From Salarias fasciatus (taxonomy: Eukaryota; Chordata; Actinopteri; Blenniiformes; Blenniidae): 64,000 nucleotides of DNA. A program made the translations under genes and the position numbers. Shown here piece after piece: positions 35,981-47,864 of the stretch. Where the stretch lies: positions 13,670,445 to 13,734,444 of the forward strand of contig NC_043748.1 in NCBI RefSeq assembly GCF_902148845.1, in the 5' to 3' direction. Numbering within the stretch: position 1 is the first letter of the stretch; every line of letters begins with the position of its first letter. The notes under the pieces were generated by a model that was not told the DNA's origin, searched no databases, and saw only the letters and a list, made by a program, of their open reading frames with translations.

Positions 35981-36932
35981 TTCTTCCGAAATGCATTCTG
36001 GGTAGTTCCGCTTTTCAAGCATGTTCCCAAGTATGAAGGCTTTTTTTGGGGGGAAAAAGGTTTGAGCAATACCCAACAGAAAATGTGAAACAATGTTGCT
36101 TTTTAAATTTTAATTCATTTAAAAAAAGGTTTTAGTTGCAGTGAAAATATGAGTTTTTGCAAACAGACAAATTATATATAACAAACAATATATATATTAA
36201 ATAAAAAACTTAATTAACTTTAACAAAATTAATTTTACTATAAACTTTCCAAATGAAGAAAAGGGTGATATTTCCATTTCCGGGTGAAATTCCTGCAGAG
36301 GGGAGGAGGATGGATCACGTGACCAGACGACGACCAGCTGGGTAAACATGGCGTCCGTCTCAGGCTGTGGAGATGAAGCGCAGCGCTTCTGTCTGTAACA
36401 GCTGGCTGTCCCGTATTTTATTCCCAGACTTCAGTAACGTGGTGGACGCGACGCACGAGGACATGAAGCGGAGGAGGACTGAAGCTTTGTCCCGGAGCTG
36501 CTTCGCATTGTGAGAATGTCTCTGCTCAGCATGGATGGTCTGCTGCTGTGATTGGCGCGAGATAATTGCTTTTGTTAACACTGATTTGGATTTCTCTGGA
36601 GCAAGTCTGCTTCTGCTGGACGCACATCAGTGATTGTTTTTTATTGAACCGGTCGTTACAGGGGCGCAGCTAAATCTGGGAGCAGCTCTTGTGTACCCCC
36701 CCCCCCCCCCTTTTTTTTTAAATGATCTAAATAATGAATTTTTTTTTAGTTGCTTGATCAACAGCTCCAACACTTCTACTAGTGCCATCTGGACTGTGTG
36801 AGAGGAACATGGCTGGTCTGTTTGCACTGTGTGTGGCTGCTTCCTGCCGCTGTGCCCTGAAAGCATTTTTATGATTGTTAGTGGTGCTACGCCGAGTGTT
36901 GTGTCTCTAATGCCTTGATCGCCGGCACCACT
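35981..36932 (+). promoter_or_regulatory. Promoter and 5' leader region of smcr8
   Basis: Gene-free space between the Harbinger MYB-like start codon and the smcr8 start codon. An E-box of CLEAR type, GGATCACGTGACC, lies at 36312-36324 (core TCACGTGA 36315-36322). Just after it, a 16-codon upstream ORF (ATG 36348, stop ending 36398) begins in AAACATGGCG context. A poly-C run sits at 36698-36710. The leader is probably spliced, since several more ATGs precede the true start; I could not settle the 5' exon. Confidence 0.45.
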
Positions 36933-39900
36933 ATGATAGGCTCCCCGGACGTGGTTGCTTTCACTAAAGAGGACGAGTATGGGCAGGCTAACCTGGACCC
37001 CTGGGCTCTCCCGGAGGAGTTTTCTGTCCCTCTCCATCCACTGGCTGACTCCAACCCTTGGGCCAAAACCTCCTATGCCAAGTTCACCAAAGACTTCATC
37101 CTCATCTCTGAGTTCTCGGAGCAGGTGGGCCCTCAGCCTCTCCTCACCATTCCGGAAGATCCCAAAGTCTGTGGCACCTTCGATCTCAACTACTTCTCCC
37201 TGCGCATCATGTCGGTGGACTACCAGGCCTCTTTCGTCGGACACCCGCCGGGCAGCGGGTACCCCAGGCTCAGCTTTGTGGAGGACTCCAGAGTGGTGCT
37301 GGGCGACTCAAAGGAAGGGGCGTTCGCCTATGTTCATCACCTCACCCTTTACGACCTGGAGGCCCGGGGCTTCGTGCGGCCGTTCTGCATGGCGTACGTG
37401 GCGGCTGACGAGAAGAAGATCATGCTGCAGTTTCAGGAGCTGTCTTTCCGCTTCTCGCAGGCCTCTGAGTGTCTGAAGGCTGGGAACAGGAGGGCATTCG
37501 CCAAGGAGCTCCAGAGGAAGCTCCGGGATCTTGAGTAAGAGTTTCACTATCACTCTTTAAACTGCTTTGTATTTGCTTTGTCGTCACTGTTATCTGGTTC
37601 AGCTACAACCGCGTGGCTGTAAGTCCTCCCTGTCACAGGCATCTTGTTCAGTAGACGCTTTTTCTTCATAATCAAGTTTTCCATCCTGGTCTGTTATGAT
37701 TAGTTCTACTTTTCATCTATTTTTAGCCTTTTGATGTCTGCTTTACACTCATGAACATACCAAGAGATCACACTTTCTCTATTTGTTGTTTATACTTGAG
37801 TGAAAATGGACTTTGGCCTTGAGATTTCAACAAGAATTATAACTAAATAAACCGGACAGACAATGAAGCACTGTTTGGTGGTTTGATATAACCTCCCATA
37901 ATTTCTACCAGCTTTATTTTGAGAATGTAACATTTTTGATTTGTTTATTTTTAGGTGATATTTAGAACAGATTAAGGGCTATTCTGGGTGAACTTCAAAT
38001 GTCATCCAGTGACAACCTTCTAGACTGTAAGATTTGATATTGATCTAATTTCTAATTACTTTTTTGGGGGTGAAAACTCTCAGAAAAAATTCTGCATGAA
38101 CAATTCACTTTGAAAATGGCAGAAGAAGAAAGTACTCATGTTAAACTGTGGAGCAGATATTTTTCACTCAAACATATGAGTCATGAGAAGAAATGTAAAA
38201 TTGTACATGTTTGTTCATTTCTCCTTCCTGTATCAAGACCTAATTTGCAAACTTTCCTGTATGAACCCTGCTCAGGTACACTCACTCAGTGCTGCAGCGG
38301 GAGGAGGGTCTCCAGAGAGAGGCGGGGCCTCAGTGCATGTACTCTGCTCATGCTGTGGAGAAGGCCAACGAGCTCGCCAACGTAGAAAAGAGCATTTACG
38401 AACACAGAGACCTGCTGAGGCAGATCAGCTCCTACCACCGCCGGCCTCGCCGGGACCCTCAAGCCGTCGCCTGCCAGAAGTGCATGAGCGAGTGCTTGAA
38501 CGAGTGCGAGGAACTGCTGGAGAAGTACGCCAAGTTAGCCAAACCTTTCAGTTACACTGAGAAAGGGGAGGAACGGCAGGGCCAGTTTGAACGTGAAGGA
38601 GGTGAAGAGGAGGCTGATGAGGAGGACGAGGAGGGCGTTAAACGCCGGCCGTCTTACACGCCACAGCTGATCAAAGGCAAGTCTGCCAAGTGTTTCGATA
38701 AGCGCCTGAAGACACTGCAGGAGCTGTGCGACGAGACCTTCTATGAGGCCACCGTGGAGCTCTTGAAGGAGACGGAGAGAAGTTTCCGGGGGGATTTGTG
38801 CTACCTGCACACCCGGCGTCTGGAAAAGGCCCTCCGCAGGAAGCAGAGAGTCACCAACTTCCTGTTCGAGGGGGAACTCGGTGACGACGACGAGGACGAC
38901 GTAGGAACACTAAGACCATTCTGTGCTGTGAACCATACCGTAAACAACTATATACACTTAAATCCTCCTCCGATTGTTCTCGGACCAGAACCTTTCGAGC
39001 TGGACGCACTTGAACCCCAGGATCCTCTTGACCCGGCCTCAGAGGCCAGTCACACTCAGGACAGTGAGCTCGGACTTGGGGAGAGCCATCTGGAGTCCTC
39101 CCCTTCAGACCAGACTCTAGAGACACAGGAGAGCTCGGAGGAGACCAAAGGAAGCTTCAGCAGTGATAAGAGCGGAACAGGTCCGGCAGAGAAACGGCAC
39201 AGCCTGGCCAGCGCTAAATCCGAAGCGCCTGATCCTGATTCTGACTTGACACCTGATCCCGACCATAACACTGACCTGGAGAGGGAGAGTAGCAGCGAAG
39301 ACATGGAGACCACCGCAGGGGAGGATGACGGGGAGGATGGAGGAGGCCAGACACCCGTGTCTTTGCTGGAGGTACCGTCAGACCTGGAGGCCAGTAAAGA
39401 CGATGCGTGTGAGGGATCTAATGAGTCTGATCTGCTGGTTCCACTGGACACGGCGTGCTGCATTGCCCAAGATGGTTTTCTTTATGAGGCTTCTGCCCCC
39501 GAGGCTGTGCCTGGTCTGCATCAAAGCCCCCACCTTTCTCAAACCCTGGTGGTCAACCAGGAGCCCCAGGCTCTACTACCTCTCCAGGACGACTACACTG
39601 TGGGCTCCCCGTGTGCCGAAAGCCCCGCCGCCGGGCTGGAGCTGCCTGGGAACCTCCTCGGAGATGCAGTTTCACGTATATCTGACGGGTCGGACTGCAC
39701 CATGAGCGCTTCCACGGGATCCGATCGGGCCGCTTCGCCTCTCGGATACGGGGGCGTCGTGACCCTGCGCCAGAGGAAGAAGGCCGGGCAAGGTGCCTTG
39801 AGGTTTGTCCGCCAGTACCCGTTTGCCATGCAGGCCCTGTGGTGTCTGCTCAGCGGCCGGACCCTGGTGGTACTCGGGGCGGACGAAGGGCGAGTCAGGC

Positions 39901-41493
39901 GGCTGGTGTCCTCTCTGGCTCTCTTTGTGCCCGGTCCTGGGAAGTGTGCAGAGAGGGTTCAGGCGTGGCTGTCCTGTCCCTTCACCCTGACTGATCTACA
40001 CAGATGGAAGCTCATTGGACTACAAAGGTACGGCTGGTTTTCACTTGAATACATTCTACTAAATCTAATGCAAAGCATCCATTAGAGAAGTTCAGGTAGA
40101 ACCAAGACACTAAAGGAACGATGACTTCAACACAGCTTCACTGAAATGACTGAGTTGGTTGCTCATCACGGTTTAGAGAGTTTCCATCAATGTAAACTCT
40201 TTAGTTTGTACGATGTTTTACTCTGCTGTTACTCATCTGGTCTGACTCAGTCCTGGATGACTCACTCTATTGAGCTCAGGCCCTTGACATTTCTCTATAT
40301 TTCACCTTTCCTTTATATTGACAGCAGTGCCAGGCATTTCCCACAGTCTATTACATGCATTTACTTTATGGATTGAACTTCTGCTTTTGTGGGTGTAGTT
40401 TCAATATTTATTCAAGCAAAATTGCATATATCCATCAGTCCACCCGTCCACGCACAGCGCAGTCGTCACAGATTATATTTTACTTTCCTAAAGTCAAAGG
40501 TTTGAAGCTTTTTGTATAAATATGAAGTTGAAAGCTAAAAATGATCATTTGTCCCATGTTAATGAAACAAATGTAAATTTTTTAGGAACCATTTGTTAAA
40601 CAATTTTCCTTTTTTTATTTATTACTGTAATTTTTCATTTTCCAAGTAAACAGTTCTATCTATGTACTAATGCAAAGAGACTGCACTTTTGTTCCGCATT
40701 CATTTTGCGAGCGATCAAATGAGAATATGGACGCGATCGACGGCACTGCCAACAGGAGCCGAGTATCTTGAGTTATGGTTTGTGTGTTACTGCCATTGTG
40801 GAAAGATTGATTATAGAGCTGAGTGCCTGCAAGAGCAGAATAAAATCAATAGAATGGGATTGTTTCTGAGGGAAGCTGCTAAACATATTGGAGTTGTGGT
40901 CTAGAAATCTGAGTGTAGGGAGGGGTAAAATATACCTTAAGGGATCTGATTTTTCTCCGTTTGCACTCTGAAGTGGATGTTCCAGTGAAGCATCAGATTC
41001 TAATTCTGCTGTTTTCCTTTCTGCTCCCTGCAGAGTGGCCTCTCCCGTTGGCTCCAGCATGCTTCACTCGCTGTCCCGCTACAGCCGCTACATTTCCATC
41101 CTGGACGCCGACCTGAAGACCCTGCGCTGCCCGCCGTATCAGGGCCAGCTCCTCGCCAACATAGCCGACCACCGCACCTACGTCCGCCGCGGCTCCACCT
41201 ACTTCCTCCACGCGCAGAGCACGCTCTGCCACCTGGCAGCCAAGGCTTTCCTGCTCACCTTCACACACCACCTCCACATGCCGGTCAGCTCCACGGAGGG
41301 CCCCGAGGTCGTGGAGGGCCGGCGCCGCTGCTTCCTGCAGGAGCAGCTGGGGCTGGGCGAGGAGGACAGCCAGATACTGCTCTACCTCAGCCGGCTCATC
41401 ACGCAGCAGTACCTGCAGCCCGCCACCGGCGGCGCCGCGGCCCCGCCATCTTTTAGTTTTAACTACACCACCAGCGTTTTATACAGAATCTAA
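36933..41493 (+). CDS. smcr8: SMCR8, C9orf72-complex DENN protein, 3 coding exons
   Basis: Subunit of the C9orf72-SMCR8-WDR41 complex, which acts on lysosomes and autophagy and has GAP activity toward small GTPases. Exons: 36933-37534, 38276-40027, 41034-41493; 937 aa, the same length as human SMCR8. I chose the start at MIGSPDVVAFTKE because it aligns with human MISAPDVVAFTKE; an upstream in-frame Met at 36915 adds only six residues. The N-terminal longin part keeps GPQPLLTIPEDPKV and LGDSKEGAFAYVHHLTLYDL. Arg145 in DLEARGFVRPF corresponds to the human arginine finger Arg147. A long acidic, Ser-rich middle (about 430-680) is the least conserved part. The C-terminal DENN part has RQYPFAMQALWCLLSGRTLV and WKLIGLQRVASPVGSS. 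The phase-2 junctions at LE|YTHSV and GLQ|RVAS are clean. Confidence 0.96.
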
Positions 41494-43816
41494 CCGCATA
41501 CCTGGACCGGGGTTTTTTAAAACGCCTTTTAGCAGAAATCATCGTAAACATTTCATTTTTAAAGAGGAGCAAACGAGATCTCAACAAGGTCTAAGGTCAG
41601 TTTAGTTTGAGGACAGACTCACTTGCACTAGTTCTCATTTTGTGTCGTGTTCAGTTGCTCGCTGCCTTGCTGTCTGTTCCTCTCTGAGCGAGCTCTTTCC
41701 TCTGGCTGCGGGGGTGAGCTGCGAATGCGCGCGAGTGTTTTGAAGTTTTTGAACATCTAACAGAGCAGACGAAGGTTGGCCCTTCTTAGTGTCCTTTGAG
41801 TCACTTACGAAGGAAGTGAAAATGTCAGATCCACTGATATCTTTTAGGTCAGTGCTTCCCTTCAGCAGAGTCACACAAACGCACAACACGTCAGTCACAG
41901 GGCTCACGCCGTCATGGCAGTCTGTGTGTTCTGGTTATTAACAGGTTCAGTCCCATCTTCATTAGGTAGGCCGTTTGTCTGCTCCAGTACAATTCAAGCT
42001 ATACGAAAACTTGTTTCTGGATTGATGTTACAGATTCTTACGTGCTGCTGCTTCCAGCAGTGAAATCTGAATTCATCTCACAGGCTCGTTGCAGCCGGTT
42101 TTGTGACGCGCCTCTAAAACTAAAACTCCACAATGACCAAAACTTGCCACAAATCTTTTTTTTTAATTCCTCCCCACTTGTCTGCACTTTCACTTTGTTT
42201 TAATTTTGAACACACATTCCTGCAGCAACACATGAATGTCCACTTGGTTCCTTAATAGAAACACTGTTAGATTTTAAATGAGCAGCCTCGACTTCTGAGA
42301 GCATGGAGGGAGCCTTCCCAGAAGCGTGGCTTGAGGGTTGTGATGCATGCATGTTGTGTGTTTGCCGTCTGTGTGATTTAAATCTGGTTGGCTTGTGTGT
42401 GTGTTAACTGCATGTCCAGAGTTGCAGTCTCGTCACGCTCAGTCATGATGTGGGTGGGGGTGGGGGGGTCACCTGTGGCGAGCGTCTTCGTGGTTTTCAC
42501 TCACACAGTCAGGAAGATTTTAAAGCTACTTAACCTAAATGTATTGAAACTCACTGTTGTCTTAAAGTTGTGTGAGAGTGTTGTGGTGTCAGCATGAGAA
42601 GTGTCATGTGCCAGGGTGCTCACTGTGTTACACAATATTTCTGTTTTGTTGTTTTTGGGTGAACCGACTTGGACGAGATGCTGAACACGTTGAGGCAGCG
42701 GTCCGTGTGTGCGTATTTTATTCTTTTGAGAAAAGTTTAGATCCTGTGCCATCAGAAGCAAAAAAACGCTGGTTTTGGACAGTTGCCTTTTTCCATTGAA
42801 GAAATGATCCACTTCTGCTGGAGCGCTTTGAACAAACTGTAGTATTTATTGTCGTATGAAATTTGGATTATGATCAATGTGCTGACAGCACCCAGACTTC
42901 TCTGTCAGGACTATCGCCCGACTGATTATTGCGTTTTTAAAATCCCATCCGGAGGAAAAACAGCCCTGAAGAAACGTCTTGGACGTCGTCCTCTAAAATC
43001 TGAACCCTTTCCGAGTGTGTGGCGTCAGTGATGGAGCCGTGATTCTGTATCTGAGGTTGTTCTTGTGACTGCATGGTCAAGAGTTTTAATGTGAAAGGTC
43101 AAACAACGTGGGATCATAACTGCTTTTGTTTCCTTACTTTTTACGATTAACAGCTTTCTCACATTTTTTATTTCAGTTCAGAGTATTATTTCAGCTCAGC
43201 GCAGTTTCGCCTACTTTTGCCGCATGTAGCGTTTTAATGTTTTTAATTTCCTCTCATTTGTTACAGCAACTTTTTTTTTTTTTTTTGAAGAAAATTTTTA
43301 GCAGCCTCTAATGCAAAAAAAGGTGAATGTAACCCAGATAAGCCATACCACCGTGTGCTTAACATGTCGTCACTCAGTGTCCTTATGTTGTCATAGCCTG
43401 TCTGCCTTTTTGTATCGCATCACTTCGGGGCCACGTGACGGCGCCTTCGCCACTGATTTCAATGAAGAACGTTGTGAATATGTTTCTGCTTTTTACGTTA
43501 TGTCGTTGATATTTCATTAAATTATTTTTTTTTGCCAGGGTACCAGGGTTGTTGGTTTCATTTTGCTTTATCTCACTTGTCAGCTCCTGCTAAGAAACAC
43601 AGCCCGGTGCAGCTTCCAGACCGCCATTAAAACATCAAACCCACCAACAGACTCCTGTCTGTGTGACTCGCTTCAGCGGTGACGGATGTGTGAGCGCTTG
43701 AGGTGCCATGAATAATAAATGCTCAGCTGTGAACACATCTAATTGCCCTGTTGGAGCAGCAGCAGAAGGAAAGGTGGCGGACGCAGGAAAGAGTGCCAGT
43801 AAATGTGTGAGCTGAA
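41494..43816 (+). other. Probable long 3' UTR of smcr8 and downstream DNA
   Basis: No exon is seen on either strand. The stretch continues in the direction of smcr8 transcription and has an ATTAAA polyadenylation candidate at 43516-43521 followed by T-rich sequence. An AATAAA at about 43713 is a second candidate. Moderately CpG-poor and without recognised repeats. Confidence 0.5.
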
Positions 43817-44279
43817 AACAAATCGGTAACGCTTCCTTTTACAGTACGGTAATTACCATGTATTAACATGGTAATTGCAGGGTAAGTACCATGTAATAAG
43901 GAGAAGTTATTGTAAAATTACCATGTAATTACAGGGTAACTATGTTGCTAATTACCTAGTACTTTTAGAGTAATTACCAAGCCAATTCCAGGCAAATACC
44001 AAGTAACTACCTGGTCGTAAGTATTAATTACTGGGTAATTATAATGTATATAGCAACTATGTCGGTAATTGCCAAGTACTTACTAAGTAATTGCTAAGTA
44101 ATTACCATGTAATCATTGGGAAATGTAGACTTTTTACTAGGTATTACTAGGTACTGCTAGGTGTGTACGCTATGTATTTCCCTATTAGTTAAGTGTTTTT
44201 TACTACTTACCTGGTAACTTCTTAGTATTTCTCAGTAACTACAACATTTACCTGGTAATTACGGTTGAACTGTAGACTA

Positions 44280-44680
44280 CTGCAAAAGGAAGTGAGGCCT
44301 GTTTCCACACTATTACCTGGCAACTACTTATTCGTTACCCAGGAACTGCAAAAATACCTACCTGGAAATTACATAGTTATTAAAGTGGATTTGTACTGTA
44401 AAAGGAAGTGAGGTCTGTTTCCATGTTATTACATGGTAATTGCTTATTTGTTACCTAGTAAATAGAAAAATATCTACCTGGAAATTACATAGTTATTAAA
44501 GTGGATTTGTACTGTAAAAGGAAGTGAGGTCTGTTTCCATGTTATTACATGGTAATTACTCATTTGTTACCCAGTAAATAGAAAAATATTTACCTGGAAA
44601 TTACATAGTTATTAAAGTGGATTTGTACTGTAAAAGGAAGTGAGGTCTGTTTCCATGTTATTACCTGGTAATTACTCAGT
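44280..44680 (+). repeat. Tandem ~118-bp units, left arm
   Basis: Three close units, each starting with GTAAAAGGAAGTGAGGTCTG, plus one diverged unit (GGAAGTGAGGCCTG). The body is a TTACATGGTAATTAC-type stretch and 'aaagtggatttgtact'. Lies within the left arm of the fold-back element. Confidence 0.8.
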
Positions 44681-46884
44681 ATTTAGCCTGTTACTCGGAA
44701 ACTTTCACATACCCCACACACTTGCACCAAAAATGCAGCAAACCCCATCAGTGTCTGTGATACAGTCTCTGAACAGCTCACTGTATCTGTCAGATCAGAG
44801 TTTCCATCAAAACCACCATCACCAGCCGTCAGATTACATGAAGATGAACGCATTATTATTACACTTCCTCACTCCAAACACCTCACTGTGACAGACATGC
44901 AAAACAAGAGAGCTGCCAAAGATAAACATTTTAATCAAATGGAGTTCAACTTCTTATAAAACAATTTACAAAACAGTGCACATTTTTAGCAGTCAGGCAC
45001 CTTTTTTTTTTTAAGAAACAGAACAGATTTCTTTTGCAAAAAACAAAATACAAATAACAGTGATAAACAATCACTATAAATCAACATTAATAAGCACACT
45101 GCTCCAGTCTTGTGAATTCACATCATGTGTTTTCTGCAGACCCGTCTGGTCTACAGGAACCCTTGATCTCCATCATCCCGAATACCCAGGACCGCCGTTG
45201 CCAGGTGTTGTCACGTTGTCCACGTCCAGACTTGTACCTCCCTCGGTGTGATGGAAACGAGGACAGCACAACTGTTCCTTCTTAATGCTCAGGGTTTATT
45301 CACTTTAACACCCAAACCCCAAACGTGAGAGCTGAAAACATACAAATATACATTTTAATAAACAGAAACTTACACAATAAACAAATATACACATTGCACA
45401 AACACAAATATCTTTAAACCTTCAAATATGCACATGAAACCGACATTACAATCGAAATATCCACCCAAGCCTGAACCACAGCCACCCAGCACCAGCTGCA
45501 GAGCTCCACACTACCACCACGATAATGATCAATAAAACTCCAAGAAAAATGAAAATATACACACCTTGCTGGCTGCTTCACATTGTAAAGGAGGTAAGCC
45601 GTTTGTTTTTGCTCTTTTCACGGAGTTTTTTGTTCTTATTTTCTCTCTCCGCGTTTATCTGTGCATCACTTAATGTGGTCCTACCCGGAACGTTCCGCCG
45701 TAAACACGCTTTCTCTCATTAGAGTAGGAACCGAAATTTAATTAAATATAAATATCACCATATCACCAAGTGTCTGCAGACGTTCTGCCATAAATAAGCT
45801 TTCTCTCAGTCGAGGTAGAACCGAAATTTAATTAAATATAAATATCACCGAGTGGCGGAACTAACCCTCTGCAGACGTTCCGGGTAGGACCACATTAAGT
45901 GGTGCACACAAACGTGGAGAGAGGGAAAACGCTCCAAAAAGTATGTAAAAAGAACAAAAACAAACGGCTTACAATGTGATGCAGTCAGTGAGGTGAGTAT
46001 ATTTCCGTGTTGCTTGGTGTTTTATTGATCATTATCGTGGTGGTAGTGTGGAGCTCTGCAGCTGGTGCTGGGTGGCTGTGGTTCAGGCTTGGGTGAATGT
46101 TTCGGTTGTAATGTCGGTTTCATGTGTATGTTTGAAGGTTTAAAGATATTTGTGTTTTATGCAATGTGTATATTTGTTTATTGTGTAAGTTTCTGTTTAT
46201 TAATATGTATATTTGTATGTTTTCAGCTCTCACGTTTGGGGTTTGGGTGTTAAAGTGAATAAACCCTGAGCATTAAGAAGGAACAGTTGTGCTGTCTTCG
46301 TTTCCATCACGCCGAGGGAGGTACAAATCTGGACGTGGACAACGTGACAACACCTGGCGACGACGGCCCTTGGTATTCGAGATGATGGAGATCAAGGGTT
46401 CCTGTAGACCAGACGGGTCTGCAGAAAACACATGATGTGAATTCACAAGACTGGAGCAGTGTACTTATTAATGTTGATTTATAGTGATTGTTTATCACTG
46501 TTATTTGTATTTTGTTTTTTTGCAAAAGAAATCTGTTCTGTTTCTTAAAAAAAAAAAAAGGTGCCTGACTGCTAAAAATGTGCACTGTTTTGTAAATTGT
46601 TTTATAAGAAGTTGAACTCCATTTGATTAAAATGTTTATCTTTGGCAGCTCTCTTGTTTTGCATGTCTGTCACAGTGACGTGTTTGGAGTGAGGAAGTGT
46701 AATAATAATGCGTTCATCTTCATGTAATCTGACGGCTGGTGATGGTGGTTTTGATGGAAACTCTGATCTCCTGACAGATACAGTGAGCTGTTCAGAGACT
46801 GTATCACAGGCACTGATGGGGTTTGCTGCATTTTTGGTGCAAGTGTGTGGGGTAATGTGAAAGTTTCCGAGTAACAGGCTAAAT

Positions 46885-47405
46885 ACTGAGTAATTACCAG
46901 GTAATAACATGGAAACAGACCTCACTTCCTTTTACAGTACAAATCCACTTTAATAACTATGTAATTTCCAGGTAAATTTTTTTCTATTTACTGGGTAATA
47001 AATGAGTAATTACCATGTAATAACATGGAAACAGACCTCACTTCCTTTTACAGTACAAATCCACTTTAATAACTATGTAATTTCCAGGTAAATATTTTTC
47101 TATTTACTGGGTAATAAATGAGTAATTACCAGGTAATAACATGGAAACAGACCTCACTTCCTTTTACAGTACAAATCCACTTTAATAACTATGTAATTTC
47201 CAGGTAGATATTTTTCTATTTACTGGGTAATAAATGAGTAATTACCAGGTAATAACATGGAAACAGACCTCACTTCCTTTTACAGTACAAATCCACTTTA
47301 ATAACTATGTAATTTCGAGGTAGGTATTTTTGCAGTTCCTGGGTAATGAATAAGTAGTTACCAGGTAATAGTGTGGAAACAGGCCTCACTTCCTTTTGCA
47401 GTAGT
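46885..47405 (-). repeat. Tandem ~118-bp units, right arm
   Basis: Mirror image of the left-arm array, with four close units ('gacctcacttccttttacag') plus one diverged unit ('ggcctcacttccttttgcag'). One unit more than the left arm, which accounts for most of the length difference between the arms. Confidence 0.8.
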
Positions 47406-47864
47406 CTACAGTTCAACCGTAATTACCAGGTAAATGTTGTAGTTACTGGGAAATACTAAGAAGTTACCAGGTAAGTAGTAAAAAACACTTGACTTATAGG
47501 GAAATATATAGCGTACACACCTAGCAGTACCTAGTAATACCTAGTAAAAAGTCTACATTTCCCAATGATTACATGGTAATTACTTAGCAATTACTTAATA
47601 AGTACTTGGCGATTACCGACATAGTTGCTATATACATTATAATTACCCAGTAATTAATACTTACTACCAGGTAGTTACTTGGTATTTGCCTGGAATTGGC
47701 TTGGTAATTACTCTAAAAGTACTAGGTAATTAGCAACATAGTTACCCTGTAATTACATGGTAATTTTACAATAACTTCTCCTTATTACATGGTACTTACC
47801 CTGCAATTACCATGTTAATACATGGTAATTACCGTACTGTAAAAGGAAGCGTTACCAACAAATC

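Larger units (their letters stand above)
43825..47856. mobile_element. 4-kb fold-back element with ~1.9-kb inverted arms
   Basis: Begins GGTAACGCTTCCTTTTACAG and ends with its exact reverse complement. It is flanked by a perfect 8-bp direct repeat AACAAATC (43817-43824 and 47857-47864). The left arm runs 43825 to about 45700 and the right arm about 45870-47856. Where I compared them (for example 44641-44995 against 46565-46925) they differ only at scattered single bases and tiny indels. The right arm has one extra copy of a tandem unit of about 118 bp. Arms are full of GGTAATTACC-like words. A spacer of about 170 bp lies in the middle. No transposase or other recognisable protein is present, so it is presumably mobilised in trans. 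An 8-bp duplication fits hAT or P superfamilies; the terminal sequence did not let me decide. Confidence 0.85.

Noticed and set aside
41494-43520. Thought of an extra gene downstream of smcr8, because of several 60-100-codon frames.
   Set aside because: None has homology, splice partners or a plausible start. The region is better explained as a long 3' UTR.
45660-45905. Possibility that the fold-back core hides a short transposase or capsid-type gene.
   Set aside because: The core is about 170 bp, AT-rich, and made of short direct repeats. There is no room for a gene.
44640-46925. Matching frames in the two fold-back arms (both starting MRSVSMLLPGNYSVFS).
   Set aside because: They mirror each other only because the arms are inverted copies. 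They differ by frameshifts at small indels, have no domain, and do not look like conserved coding sequence.
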